From an uncultured Clostridia bacterium (GTDB lineage: Bacteria; Bacillota; Clostridia; Oscillospirales; Ruminococcaceae), in assembly GCA_946535685.1 (NCBI GenBank), contig CAMNDR010000081.1, positions 1 through 5,510 on the forward strand: 5,510 bases of DNA. Reading direction: 5' to 3'. Below the pieces are notes generated by a model, which did not search any database, was not told the origin of the DNA, and worked only from the letters and a program-made list of their open reading frames with translations. This document shows positions 1 through 5,510 of the stretch, piece by piece. Within the stretch, counting starts at the first letter, position 1, and every line of letters begins with the position of its first letter. The position numbers were made by a program, and so were the translations under genes.

Positions 1-1
1 G

Positions 2-553
2 CCGAAGGGGATCGTCGGCGGCCTCATGGGGCTGGCGAGTCTGGAAAACCGCATCCTGCAGTCCTTCTTAGAGGGCATCGTCAAGATCATCATTTTCATC
101 GGCTACATGGCCGTCACAGGCCTTTCCAAGGATATCCGGCGCACCTATGAATACCACGGCGCCGAGCACAAGACCATCGCCTGCTTTGAAGCAGGCCTTC
201 CGCTGACGGTGGAGAACGTGAAGAAGCAGGTGCGGCTGCATCCGCGATGCGGCACGAGCTTCATTTTCCTGACGCTGTTCATCAGCATTCTGGTGATGTG
301 TCTGGTGCCGTTCACGATTCCGTGGCAGCGGTTTCTGTGCAGCTTTGCGCTTCTGCCGATCACGGTGGGCTGCTCGTTTGAAGCGATCCAGTTTGCCGGC
401 AGAAGCTCCAGCTTTATCTCCAAAATCATCTCCTGGCCGGGACTGCAGCTCCAGCGCATCACGACCCGGGAGCCGGATGCTTCCCAGATCGAATGCGCCA
501 TTGCAGCACTCACGCCCTGCATCCCGGAGAATTTAGAGGATGACAGATGGTGA
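2..553 (+). CDS. DUF1385 family (YqhQ-like) membrane protein, 5' truncated
   Basis: The reading frame is open from the window edge (first whole codon at position 2), so the true start lies upstream; the ATG at 26 is internal. The 183 visible codons cover the C-terminal part of a DUF1385 protein, the family of Bacillus subtilis YqhQ, whose function is unknown. Counting from the first whole codon, the family landmarks are DIRR followed by YHGAEHK at about 51-57, HPRCGTSF near 80-87, and TTREP at 154-158. Three hydrophobic stretches, at about 25-41, 87-106 and 111-129, indicate an integral membrane protein. The conserved His, Glu and Cys residues of YHGAEHK and RCGTSF could bind metal, but that is a guess. 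The gene overlaps the prmC start, and DUF1385-prmC(-prfA) is a familiar Firmicutes neighbourhood, suggesting a shared transcript. Family assignment is strong; biochemical role is unknown. Confidence 0.9.
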   Translation, partial: PKGIVGGLMGLASLENRILQSFLEGIVKIIIFIGYMAVTGLSKDIRRTYEYHGAEHKTIACFEAGLPLTVENVKKQVRLHPRCGTSFIFLTLFISILVMCLVPFTIPWQRFLCSFALLPITVGCSFEAIQFAGRSSSFISKIISWPGLQLQRITTREPDASQIECAIAALTPCIPENLEDDRW

Positions 554-555
554 TG
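535..555 (+). promoter_or_regulatory. prmC ribosome binding site and overlapping start region
   Basis: AGAGGA at 535-540 lies 6 nt before the ATG at 547 and 12 nt before a second in-frame ATG at 553. A GTG at 550 is also in frame, so the protein begins M-V-M. The DUF1385 stop TGA (551-553) shares its last base with the ATG at 553, a typical translational-coupling overlap. Spacing favours 547, and coupling geometry would favour 553; the difference is only two residues. Confidence 0.6.
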
Positions 556-1386
556 GACGCAGCGGCGCTCCATGCGGAGCTGACAAACTATCTGATACAA
601 GCCAGCATCCCGGATGCTGCCTTCGATGTGCGGTGCATGATCGAGCAGGTCACGGGATGCCGCTATGAAAAGCTGCTGCTGACCGGGATCCCCACGGAGG
701 ACGAGAGTCCCCTGCGGAACATGGCGCAGCGCCGTGCCTTCGGCGAACCGCTGCAATACATCCTCGGAGAATGGGAATTTTTCGGGATGCGGCTGTTTGT
801 CGGCGAAGGCGTGCTCATCCCGCGGCCGGACACAGAGGTGCTTGTGGAGACCGTGCTGCACTGGTGCAAGGGAAAGCAGGCGCTGCGGGTGCTCGATCTC
901 TGCACCGGAAGCGGCTGCATTGCGCTTGCGCTGCAGAAGCATCTGCCGGATGCGCAGGTGCATGCGCTTGATCTGAGCGAAGATGCGCTCTCCTATGCAA
1001 AGCGGAATGCGGCGTATCACCGGCTGCCGGTCATCCTGCATCAGGGGGATGTGCTCGATATGCAGGACCCGCAGGCATATGGCCGGTTTGACGTCATCGT
1101 CAGCAATCCGCCCTATCTGACGGAGCAGGAAATGACGCAGCTCCAGCGGGAGATCCGCTTTGAGCCGGAAACGGCGCTGGCTGCCGGTGCGGACGGGCTG
1201 CTCTTCTACAGGAATATCACCCGCATATGGAACAATGCGCTCAACCCCGGCGGCCTGCTGGCCTTTGAGATCGGCGAGCAGCAGGGCAAGGATGTTTCCA
1301 ATATCATGGAGCGCCACAATTTTACTGACATACAAATTATACAAGACTATGCCCACCATGACAGGGTGGTAATAGGCACAAAATAA
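547..1386 (+). CDS. prmC: Peptide chain release factor N5-glutamine methyltransferase PrmC
   Basis: PrmC (HemK) uses S-adenosylmethionine to methylate the glutamine of the GGQ motif in release factors RF1 and RF2, which aids peptide release on the ribosome; it acts in the cytoplasm. The 279 residues match the usual family length of about 280. The N-terminal helical substrate-binding domain runs to about residue 80 and ends in the conserved [12 protein letters not shown] (67-78). LIPRPDTE at 90-97 is the family's RP-E/D-TE signature. The SAM-binding motif VLDLCTGSG is at 115-123. The catalytic NPPY, which holds the target glutamine amide, is at 187-190 (bases 1105-1116) within SNPPYL. The gene overlaps the end of the DUF1385 gene by 7 nt and is probably translated with it. 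Its last 25 or so codons are noticeably AT-rich compared with the rest. The prfA gene often found beside prmC is not in the window. Confidence 0.96.
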   Translation: MVMDAAALHAELTNYLIQASIPDAAFDVRCMIEQVTGCRYEKLLLTGIPTEDESPLRNMAQRRAFGEPLQYILGEWEFFGMRLFVGEGVLIPRPDTEVLVETVLHWCKGKQALRVLDLCTGSGCIALALQKHLPDAQVHALDLSEDALSYAKRNAAYHRLPVILHQGDVLDMQDPQAYGRFDVIVSNPPYLTEQEMTQLQREIRFEPETALAAGADGLLFYRNITRIWNNALNPGGLLAFEIGEQQGKDVSNIMERHNFTDIQIIQDYAHHDRVVIGTK

Positions 1387-1387
1387 G
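1358..1387 (+). promoter_or_regulatory. Candidate sigma-A-type promoter for recA
   Basis: ATGACA at 1358-1363 matches five of six bases of the -35 consensus TTGACA. AATAAG at 1382-1387 matches four of six of the -10 consensus, with an 18 nt spacer. Transcription would begin near 1394 and put the whole hairpin array into the recA leader. It overlaps the end of prmC in the most AT-rich part of this neighbourhood. The match is modest and could be chance. Confidence 0.25.
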
Positions 1388-1397
1388 ATGCTTTTCC

Positions 1398-1466
1398 CCC
1401 GCTTTGTGCTACAAAGCGGGCGGGGGCTGGGGCAGAGCCCCAGCGGGTGCAGGGCAGAGCCCTGCA
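1398..1466 (+). repeat. Array of three consecutive hairpins between prmC and recA
   Basis: Three perfect inverted repeats fill most of the 103 nt gap. Hairpin 1 pairs CCCGCTTTGT (1398-1407) with ACAAAGCGGG (1411-1420) around a GCT loop. Hairpin 2 pairs GCTGGGGC (1426-1433) with GCCCCAGC (1437-1444) around an AGA loop. Hairpin 3 pairs TGCAGGGC (1448-1455) with GCCCTGCA (1459-1466), also around AGA. Hairpins 2 and 3 share the core GGGCAGAGCCC and look like diverged copies of one unit. None is followed by a T run, so this is not an ordinary intrinsic terminator. It may be a REP-like intergenic element, an mRNA stabiliser or processing site, or a leader structure of recA. The pairing is seen directly; the role is not known. 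Confidence 0.8.
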
Positions 1467-1475
1467 AACACAGAT

Positions 1476-1492
1476 TGGAGGTTTATAGAATG
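1476..1492 (+). promoter_or_regulatory. recA ribosome binding site and start codon
   Basis: TGGAGG at 1476-1481 lies 8 nt before the ATG at 1490. This fixes the recA start, because the frame stays open upstream to an ATG at 1388 but that extension would translate the hairpin array. The site lies just downstream of hairpin 3 and is itself unpaired in the simple fold. Confidence 0.85.
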
Positions 1493-2698
1493 GCAAAGGC
1501 AAAGGCAAAAACAGAAAAGACAAAAAACCTGATGTTCCAGGCACCGGCAACACCTGAGGAAAAGAAAAAAGCGCTCGAATCTGCGCTGAAAATGATCGAA
1601 AAGACCTATGGTCAGGGCGCCATCATGCGGCTTGGTCAGCGGCAGAAGATCGACGTGGAGGTCATCCCGACAGGCTCCATGCAGCTTGATCTGGCACTTG
1701 GTGTCGGCGGCGTGCCGAGAGGCCGTATCATTGAGCTGTACGGGCCGGAGAGCTCCGGTAAGACCACCGTTGCGCTGCACATTGTTGCAGAAGCCCAGAA
1801 GATGGGCGGCGAGGCAGCCTTCATCGACGTGGAGCATGCGCTCGACCCGAAGTATGCCAAGCAGCTTGGCGTGGACATTGACAACCTGCTCGTATCCCAG
1901 CCGGATTCCGGTGAGCAGGCGCTTGAGATCGCAGAGCAGCTCGTGCGCTCCGGTGCGATCGACGTGCTCGTTGTGGACTCCGTTGCCGCCATGACCACAA
2001 AGGCCGAAATTGACGGTGAAATGGGCGACAATCATGTCGGCCAGCTCGCCCGTCTGATGAGCCAGGCAATGCGGAAGCTGACCTCTGTTGTGGCAAAGAC
2101 GGGGTGCGTGGCCATCTTCATCAACCAGATCCGTGAGAAGATCGGTGTGATGTACGGCAACCCGGAGACGACCCCCGGCGGCCGTGCGCTGAAGTTCTAT
2201 GCCACCATCCGCATGGATGTCCGCAAGGGCGAGGTACTCAAGGAAAACGGCGTGCCGATCGGCAACAAGATGAAGGTCAAGATCGTCAAGAACAAGGTCG
2301 CACCGCCCTTCCGTGAGTGTGAATTTGAGAATATCTATGGCCAGGGCATCAACCGTGACGGCGAGATCATCGACCTTGCTGTTGATCTTGAGATCGTCAA
2401 GAAGAGCGGCTCCTGGTTCAGCTATAACGGCGAGAAGATCGGCCAGGGGCGTGATTCCGTCAAGAAGAAGATGAACGAGGACGAGAACTTCCGCAAGGAG
2501 ATCGAAGCCAAGATCATGGAGCAGATCGACAAGATCGACCTCTCTGCATCCGATGATGACGATGAAGACGAGGCTGCTGCTGCCGCATCGGCCGCTGCAG
2601 CGGGATCCGGCGACGAGACTTCCGCCATCGAGATGCCGTCTCCGGCGGAGGATATCTCGGCGGATGACGATTTCGAGGAATTTGATCCGACTGAGTAA
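1490..2698 (+). CDS. recA: Recombinase RecA
   Basis: RecA forms ATP-dependent filaments on single-stranded DNA, drives homologous pairing and strand exchange, and in SOS-competent bacteria stimulates LexA self-cleavage. The core is complete. The Walker A motif GPESSGKT is at 85-92. The catalytic glutamate is E115 in [10 protein letters not shown], and the Walker B strand ends at D163 in VLVVDS. Loop L1 is in the [10 protein letters not shown] region (171-180), and loop L2 follows [20 protein letters not shown] (211-230). The length is 402 residues against about 350 for typical RecA. The excess is a Lys-rich N-terminus ([10 protein letters not shown]) and a long C-terminal tail from about 353: an Asp/Glu run (355-361), an Ala-rich stretch (362-371), then more acidic residues to the end. 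Acidic tails are known to modulate RecA's DNA binding. Here HVGQLARL (182-189) has Gln-Leu where E. coli has Leu-Ala, and T170 replaces the E. coli proline before KAEI. No LexA-type operator was found upstream. Confidence 0.98.
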   Translation: MAKAKAKTEKTKNLMFQAPATPEEKKKALESALKMIEKTYGQGAIMRLGQRQKIDVEVIPTGSMQLDLALGVGGVPRGRIIELYGPESSGKTTVALHIVAEAQKMGGEAAFIDVEHALDPKYAKQLGVDIDNLLVSQPDSGEQALEIAEQLVRSGAIDVLVVDSVAAMTTKAEIDGEMGDNHVGQLARLMSQAMRKLTSVVAKTGCVAIFINQIREKIGVMYGNPETTPGGRALKFYATIRMDVRKGEVLKENGVPIGNKMKVKIVKNKVAPPFRECEFENIYGQGINRDGEIIDLAVDLEIVKKSGSWFSYNGEKIGQGRDSVKKKMNEDENFRKEIEAKIMEQIDKIDLSASDDDDEDEAAAAASAAAAGSGDETSAIEMPSPAEDISADDDFEEFDPTE

Positions 2699-2725
2699 GC
2701 GGGGAGCCCTGCAGAATCGGTTTTT

Positions 2726-2800
2726 GTCGGCTTAGCGCCGACTTAGGAGGGGCTCCTCGCCCCTCCTAAACCACCCTCGGAAGGGCGGTGACCGCCCTTC
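2726..2800 (+). repeat. Array of three consecutive hairpins between recA and recX
   Basis: Three inverted repeats lie nearly end to end in the 132 nt gap. The first pairs GTCGGC (2726-2731) with GCCGAC (2737-2742) around TTAGC. The second abuts it and pairs TTAGGAGGGGC (2743-2753) with GCCCCTCCTAA (2759-2769), 11 perfect pairs around TCCTC. The third pairs GAAGGGCGG (2780-2788) with CCGCCCTTC (2792-2800) around TGA. A T6 run (2810-2815) begins 9 nt after the third stem, too far for a canonical intrinsic terminator, though a weak or factor-assisted one is possible. A T5 run (2721-2725) precedes the array. ACCACCCT (2770-2777) can also pair with AGGGCGGT (2782-2789) with one mismatch, competing with the third stem. 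The array could act as an mRNA-processing site, partial terminator or attenuator, or be an interspersed repeat. Confidence 0.78.
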
Positions 2801-2820
2801 ACCCGCATCTTTTTTGGATA

Positions 2821-2833
2821 GAGGTAATCTATG
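2821..2833 (+). promoter_or_regulatory. recX ribosome binding site and start codon
   Basis: GAGG at 2821-2824 lies 6 nt before the ATG at 2831. It follows the T6 run that trails the hairpin array, so read-through or initiation downstream of the array would expose it. Confidence 0.7.
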
Positions 2834-3454
2834 GAAATCTTGGAGATCATCCGGCAAAAGAGCTATTTTGAGGTGCATACGGAAGACGGTGTGTATGAAC
2901 TTGACGGCGAGCTGATGCGGGCAAACGGCATCCGGGAGGGTGCCGAGATCGACGGCGATCTGCTGCTTGAGCTGCATGATGAGTCCCGCTATAAAAGGGC
3001 ATATAAGCGTGCCTGCTATCTGCTCGATGAGCGGGATTATTCCTATGTCATGCTCTACCGCAAGCTGATGCAGACCTACCAGGACAAGGCACTCGTGCGC
3101 AAGGTCGTGGATCATCTGGCGGAATGCGGCATCATCAACGACCGCCGCTATGCCGAGAAATTAGCCGAATATCTCGTGGAACGCAAGCGCTACGGCATCT
3201 TCCGTGCAAGGCAGGAGATGCTTTACCGGGGACTGGACAAGGCGCTTGTCGAGGATGCGCTCGAAGGGCTTGAGGACACTGCCGAGGAGAATCTCCCGGC
3301 GGTGCTGGAGAAGAAATACGGCCGCATCCTGACCGATCCGAAGGACTACAAGACCCGTGAAAAGGTCATTGCCGGGATGGCACGCCTTGGCTACCATTAC
3401 CGCAGTGTCAAGGCTGCGATCGAGGATTATTTTGCCGGCTGGGAGGAAGAATAG
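2831..3454 (+). CDS. recX: Regulatory protein RecX
   Basis: RecX binds RecA and limits filament growth, damping recombinase activity in the cytoplasm. The 207-residue protein is an all-helical three-repeat RecX preceded by a strand-rich N-terminal segment (about 1-50) of the kind common in Firmicutes. The RecX fold begins near residue 55. Repeat 1 holds DYSYVMLYRKLM (69-80), the counterpart of the family's S-x-x-E-L-x-x-K-L. Repeat 2 holds CGIINDRRYAEKLAEYLVERK (99-119), the G-x-I-D/N-D-x-x-Y-A signature, followed by YGIFRARQEMLYRGL (121-135). Repeat 3 ends with KVIAGMARLGYHYRSVKAAI (178-197). Its position directly after recA is the classic arrangement, but the two are separated by a 132 nt hairpin array rather than overlapping. 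That may reduce RecX output relative to RecA, which is an inference. The lipoprotein gene follows after 11 nt. Confidence 0.93.
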   Translation: MEILEIIRQKSYFEVHTEDGVYELDGELMRANGIREGAEIDGDLLLELHDESRYKRAYKRACYLLDERDYSYVMLYRKLMQTYQDKALVRKVVDHLAECGIINDRRYAEKLAEYLVERKRYGIFRARQEMLYRGLDKALVEDALEGLEDTAEENLPAVLEKKYGRILTDPKDYKTREKVIAGMARLGYHYRSVKAAIEDYFAGWEEE

Positions 3455-3468
3455 GGGGTGCTGCTTTG
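3453..3468 (+). promoter_or_regulatory. Ribosome binding site and TTG start of the lipoprotein gene
   Basis: AGGGGGTG at 3453-3460 resembles the full Shine-Dalgarno AGGAGGTG with one A-to-G change that still permits a G-U pair to 16S rRNA. It overlaps the recX stop and lies 5 nt before the TTG at 3466. Starting at TTG gives a complete lipoprotein signal peptide. The next in-frame ATG, at codon 14, would remove the charged N-region. Confidence 0.65.
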
Positions 3469-4284
3469 CAGCGAATCAGAAAACCCGCAGCAGCGCTGCT
3501 GCTCATGGGAGTGCTTCTGCTCACGGGCTGCGTGCCGTCAGAAGTCAAGCAGGAGGCTGAAAGCCGAAAGGATGCCTATGAACAGGCATTTGCAGACAAG
3601 GTCAGGGCAGAATACGGCGACGGCAGCGCCCTGCGCAACGTGAAATGCCCGATCGAATCCAGAACGGCCACAGTCACACCGGAGATCACCTACTATGCCA
3701 GCGATTCTCTCACCGGACAGATCCTTCTGGATAAAAAGCGCTATGATGCGAAGTATATTCCCGCATCGGATGAGCTGCTCGATACTGTCCACACAGATGC
3801 CATCTGCAATACAGTCATCGCATCGCTGCCCATCGACCAGGAACAGATCGTCCGCACCAAAGTGACAGATACGGCGTTTCTGGAGCCGATGTTCCCCTCG
3901 GATGCTGACACGCTGGATAAGGCGCTTGTGCCTGGAAATGATGTCGGTCTGATCTTCCACATCATCACCAGGGAGGATCTGAGTGCCTGCAGGGATATGG
4001 ATTTCAACAGCATCGGGGTGCTGCAGCAGCTCTCACAGGATGCAGATTACAGCCTTATCCGGATCATTTCGGTAACGGATACGAACCGCATCGACTCCCT
4101 GACCGGGAAGCTCAACGAGCTGCAGTTCTATCCCACCCAGCATCCGTATGTCTCGGACAATGAACGCCCGTCCAGGCGGGACCGGGGCACCAAGGATGCC
4201 TATGATCTGTACCATATCCGCAATGTCATCGTGCTGTCCCAGCCGCAGGAGCATCTGCCGTACAGGGTGGAGTTCTGCAAATAA
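3466..4284 (+). CDS. Putative lipoprotein of unknown function
   Basis: I do not recognise a named family. The 272-residue product begins with a clear lipoprotein signal: basic N-region QRIRK (2-6), hydrophobic core (8-19), and lipobox LTGC with the lipidated cysteine at C22. It should therefore be anchored on the outer face of the membrane. Residues 23-50 are charged and probably helical, ending in an AEYGDG segment. The rest looks like a mixed alpha/beta soluble domain with several Ile/Val-rich strands, for example DVGLIFHIIT (159-168), YSLIRIISVT (195-204) and NVIVLS (253-258). A very polar loop, DNERPSRRDRGTKD (231-244), precedes the last strands. Cysteines at 61, 114, 175 and 271 could form disulfides. 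The start is TTG. The gene sits 11 nt after recX and 17 nt before rimO, so it is probably co-transcribed with both, though neither partner suggests an envelope role. Confidence 0.85.
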   Translation: MQRIRKPAAALLLMGVLLLTGCVPSEVKQEAESRKDAYEQAFADKVRAEYGDGSALRNVKCPIESRTATVTPEITYYASDSLTGQILLDKKRYDAKYIPASDELLDTVHTDAICNTVIASLPIDQEQIVRTKVTDTAFLEPMFPSDADTLDKALVPGNDVGLIFHIITREDLSACRDMDFNSIGVLQQLSQDADYSLIRIISVTDTNRIDSLTGKLNELQFYPTQHPYVSDNERPSRRDRGTKDAYDLYHIRNVIVLSQPQEHLPYRVEFCK

Positions 4285-4286
4285 TG

Positions 4287-4304
4287 AAGGAGGTTTTTCC
4301 CATG
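4287..4304 (+). promoter_or_regulatory. Strong ribosome binding site of rimO
   Basis: AAGGAGGT at 4287-4294 is a near-perfect Shine-Dalgarno, 7 nt before the ATG at 4302. It begins 2 nt after the lipoprotein stop, and it is the strongest ribosome binding site in the window. Confidence 0.85.
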
Positions 4305-5510
4305 GCGATCAAAGTCAGCCTGGTATCACTCGGCTGTGAAAAGAATTTGGTAGATTCGGAGCGTATGCTCCGGAAGCTCCGGGATCACGGCTATGAGCTT
4401 GTGACGGAGTTCGGAGAATCGGATGTTGCCGTTGTCAACACCTGCGGCTTCATCCAGTCCGCCAAGGAGGAAGCGATCGAGACAATCCTGGAGATCGGCG
4501 CTCTGAAAAAAGAGGGCACCGTCAAGAAGCTCATCCTGACCGGATGTCTGACGGAGCGTTACAAGGAGGAGGCTGCCGTCGAATTCCCGGAGGCCGATGC
4601 CATTGTCGGGATCGGTGACGAGAAAGACATCGTGGACATCCTCGACGGCGTTCTGCAGGACGAACGGGTCGTGCGGTTTGCGCCGAAAGCCGATGCCATG
4701 ATGACCGGTGAGCGCATCCTTTCCACGCTGCCGTTCTTCTCCTATCTCAAAATTGCAGAGGGCTGCTCCAATTGCTGCACCTACTGCGCCATTCCGATGA
4801 TCCGCGGCAAATTCCGCAGCGTCCCGATGGAGGATGTCCTCGCAGAAGCGCAGTGGATGGCTGAAAATGGCGTGACTGAGCTCAATGTCATCGCACAGGA
4901 CACCACCCGCTACGGCGAGGACCTCTACGGAGAAAGTCGCCTGCCGGAGCTGCTGACAAAGCTCTGTGCCATTGACGGACTGCGCTGGATCCGGGTGCTG
5001 TACTGCTATCCGGAGCGCATCACGGACGAGCTGATCTCCGTCATGGCGAAGGAGGAGAAGATCGTCAAGTACATCGACATGCCCATCCAGCACTGCAATG
5101 ACGAGATCCTCTCCCGCATGAACCGCCCGTCCACCAAGGCAAAGCTCTATGAGGTGATCGGCAAGCTGCGGACTGCGATGCCGGACATTGTCCTGCGCAC
5201 GACGCTCATCACGGGCTTCCCCGGCGAGACGCAGGCGCAGTTCGATGAGCTGGCAGAATTTGTGCAGGAAGTGAAATTCACCCGCCTGGGCTGCTTCCCC
5301 TATTCGCAGGAGGACGGCACGAGAGCGGCAGAGTTTCCTGACCAGCTTGATGACGATGTCAAGGCGCACCGTGCCGACATCATCATGGAGCAGCAGGCAG
5401 AGATCAGCGCCGCCTATAACGAGCAGCAGCTCGGCACAGAGAAAACCGCCGTCGTTGAGGGCTTCGACAAGTGGGCAGAATGCTATTTCGGCAGAACGGC
5501 TGCCGATGCG
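4302..5510 (+). CDS. rimO: Ribosomal protein S12 methylthiotransferase RimO, 3' truncated
   Basis: RimO is a radical-SAM enzyme with two 4Fe-4S clusters that adds a methylthio group to the beta-carbon of a conserved aspartate in ribosomal protein S12. The frame is open from the ATG to the last base: 403 whole codons with no stop, so the gene continues past the window. The N-terminal UPF0004 domain has its three cluster cysteines at C12 (SLGCEKN), C48 (NTCGF) and C82 (TGCLTERY). The radical-SAM CxxxCxxC is C155, C159 and C162 in EGCSNCCTYCAIP, followed by IRGKFRS. VIAQDTTRYG (196-205), IDMPIQH (258-264), MNRP (273-276) and TLITGFPGET (301-310) are RimO landmarks and separate it from the tRNA enzyme MiaB. 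The TRAM domain begins near 379 and is cut at GRTAADA, where the family usually continues with PEIDG. About 35-45 residues are probably missing. An extra cysteine, C158, sits inside the radical-SAM motif. Confidence 0.95.
   Translation, partial: MAIKVSLVSLGCEKNLVDSERMLRKLRDHGYELVTEFGESDVAVVNTCGFIQSAKEEAIETILEIGALKKEGTVKKLILTGCLTERYKEEAAVEFPEADAIVGIGDEKDIVDILDGVLQDERVVRFAPKADAMMTGERILSTLPFFSYLKIAEGCSNCCTYCAIPMIRGKFRSVPMEDVLAEAQWMAENGVTELNVIAQDTTRYGEDLYGESRLPELLTKLCAIDGLRWIRVLYCYPERITDELISVMAKEEKIVKYIDMPIQHCNDEILSRMNRPSTKAKLYEVIGKLRTAMPDIVLRTTLITGFPGETQAQFDELAEFVQEVKFTRLGCFPYSQEDGTRAAEFPDQLDDDVKAHRADIIMEQQAEISAAYNEQQLGTEKTAVVEGFDKWAECYFGRTAADA

Noticed and set aside
1398..1466. Riboswitch or T-box leader upstream of recA
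   Set aside because: The region is short and consists of simple perfect stems with tiny loops. No conserved aptamer or T-box sequence is visible.
145..1467. Long open frame of about 440 codons on the - strand across the DUF1385 gene, prmC and hairpin array 1
   Set aside because: It is antisense to two well-supported genes and has no recognisable domain. Long antisense frames are expected opposite GC-rich codons.
1388..1489. Upstream extension of recA from the ATG at 1388
   Set aside because: It would translate the hairpin array into a Cys/Gly/Pro-rich leader unlike any RecA. A good ribosome binding site at 1476-1481 supports the ATG at 1490.
1490..1530. Repeated GGCAAA units and A runs at the recA 5' end as a phase-variation tract
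   Set aside because: Only about three hexamer units are present and the unit is a multiple of three, so slippage would not shift the frame. It simply encodes a Lys/Ala-rich N-terminus.
2780..2815. Intrinsic terminator after recA (third stem plus T6 run)
   Set aside because: The T run starts 9 nt after the stem, so the geometry is not canonical. Kept only as a possible weak or partial terminator within the array.
4326..5369. Long open frame of about 347 codons on the - strand opposite rimO
   Set aside because: rimO is unmistakable on the + strand with all catalytic motifs, and the antisense product has no plausible domain. It is a shadow frame.
1..5510. CRISPR array, mobile element, tRNA or rRNA gene, or a novel defence or biosynthetic cluster
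   Set aside because: No regularly spaced direct repeats, transposase or integrase motifs, or cloverleaf-like segments were seen. The genes are conserved housekeeping functions plus one unknown lipoprotein.

Overview
The window looks like core chromosome of a moderately GC-rich member of the Clostridia, most likely in or near the Ruminococcaceae/Oscillospiraceae. That placement is an inference from protein style, Shine-Dalgarno sequences of the AGGAGG type, and the neighbour set DUF1385 protein, prmC, recA, recX and rimO. Every gene is on the + strand. No RNA gene, insertion sequence, prophage gene or CRISPR array was seen.

Layout. 2-553: 3' part of a DUF1385 (YqhQ-like) membrane protein gene. 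547-1386: prmC, overlapping the previous stop. 1387-1489: a short gap filled by three consecutive perfect hairpins. 1490-2698: recA, with an unusually long acidic and alanine-rich tail. 2699-2830: a second gap, also holding three consecutive hairpins. 2831-3454: recX. 3466-4284: a lipoprotein of unknown function starting at TTG. 4302-5510: rimO, running off the right edge inside its C-terminal TRAM region.

The genes fall into two functional themes. PrmC methylates the GGQ glutamine of release factors and RimO methylthiolates ribosomal protein S12, so both modify the translation apparatus. RecA performs homologous recombination and RecX restrains RecA filaments. The spacing suggests three units: DUF1385-prmC (overlapping), recA (isolated by hairpin-rich gaps), and recX-lipoprotein-rimO (gaps of 11 and 17 nt). 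They may still share transcripts, because neither gap contains a convincing intrinsic terminator.

No new multi-gene system is evident. The points most worth a second look are the paired hairpin arrays flanking recA, the lack of a recognisable LexA operator upstream of recA, and the uncharacterised lipoprotein between recX and rimO.
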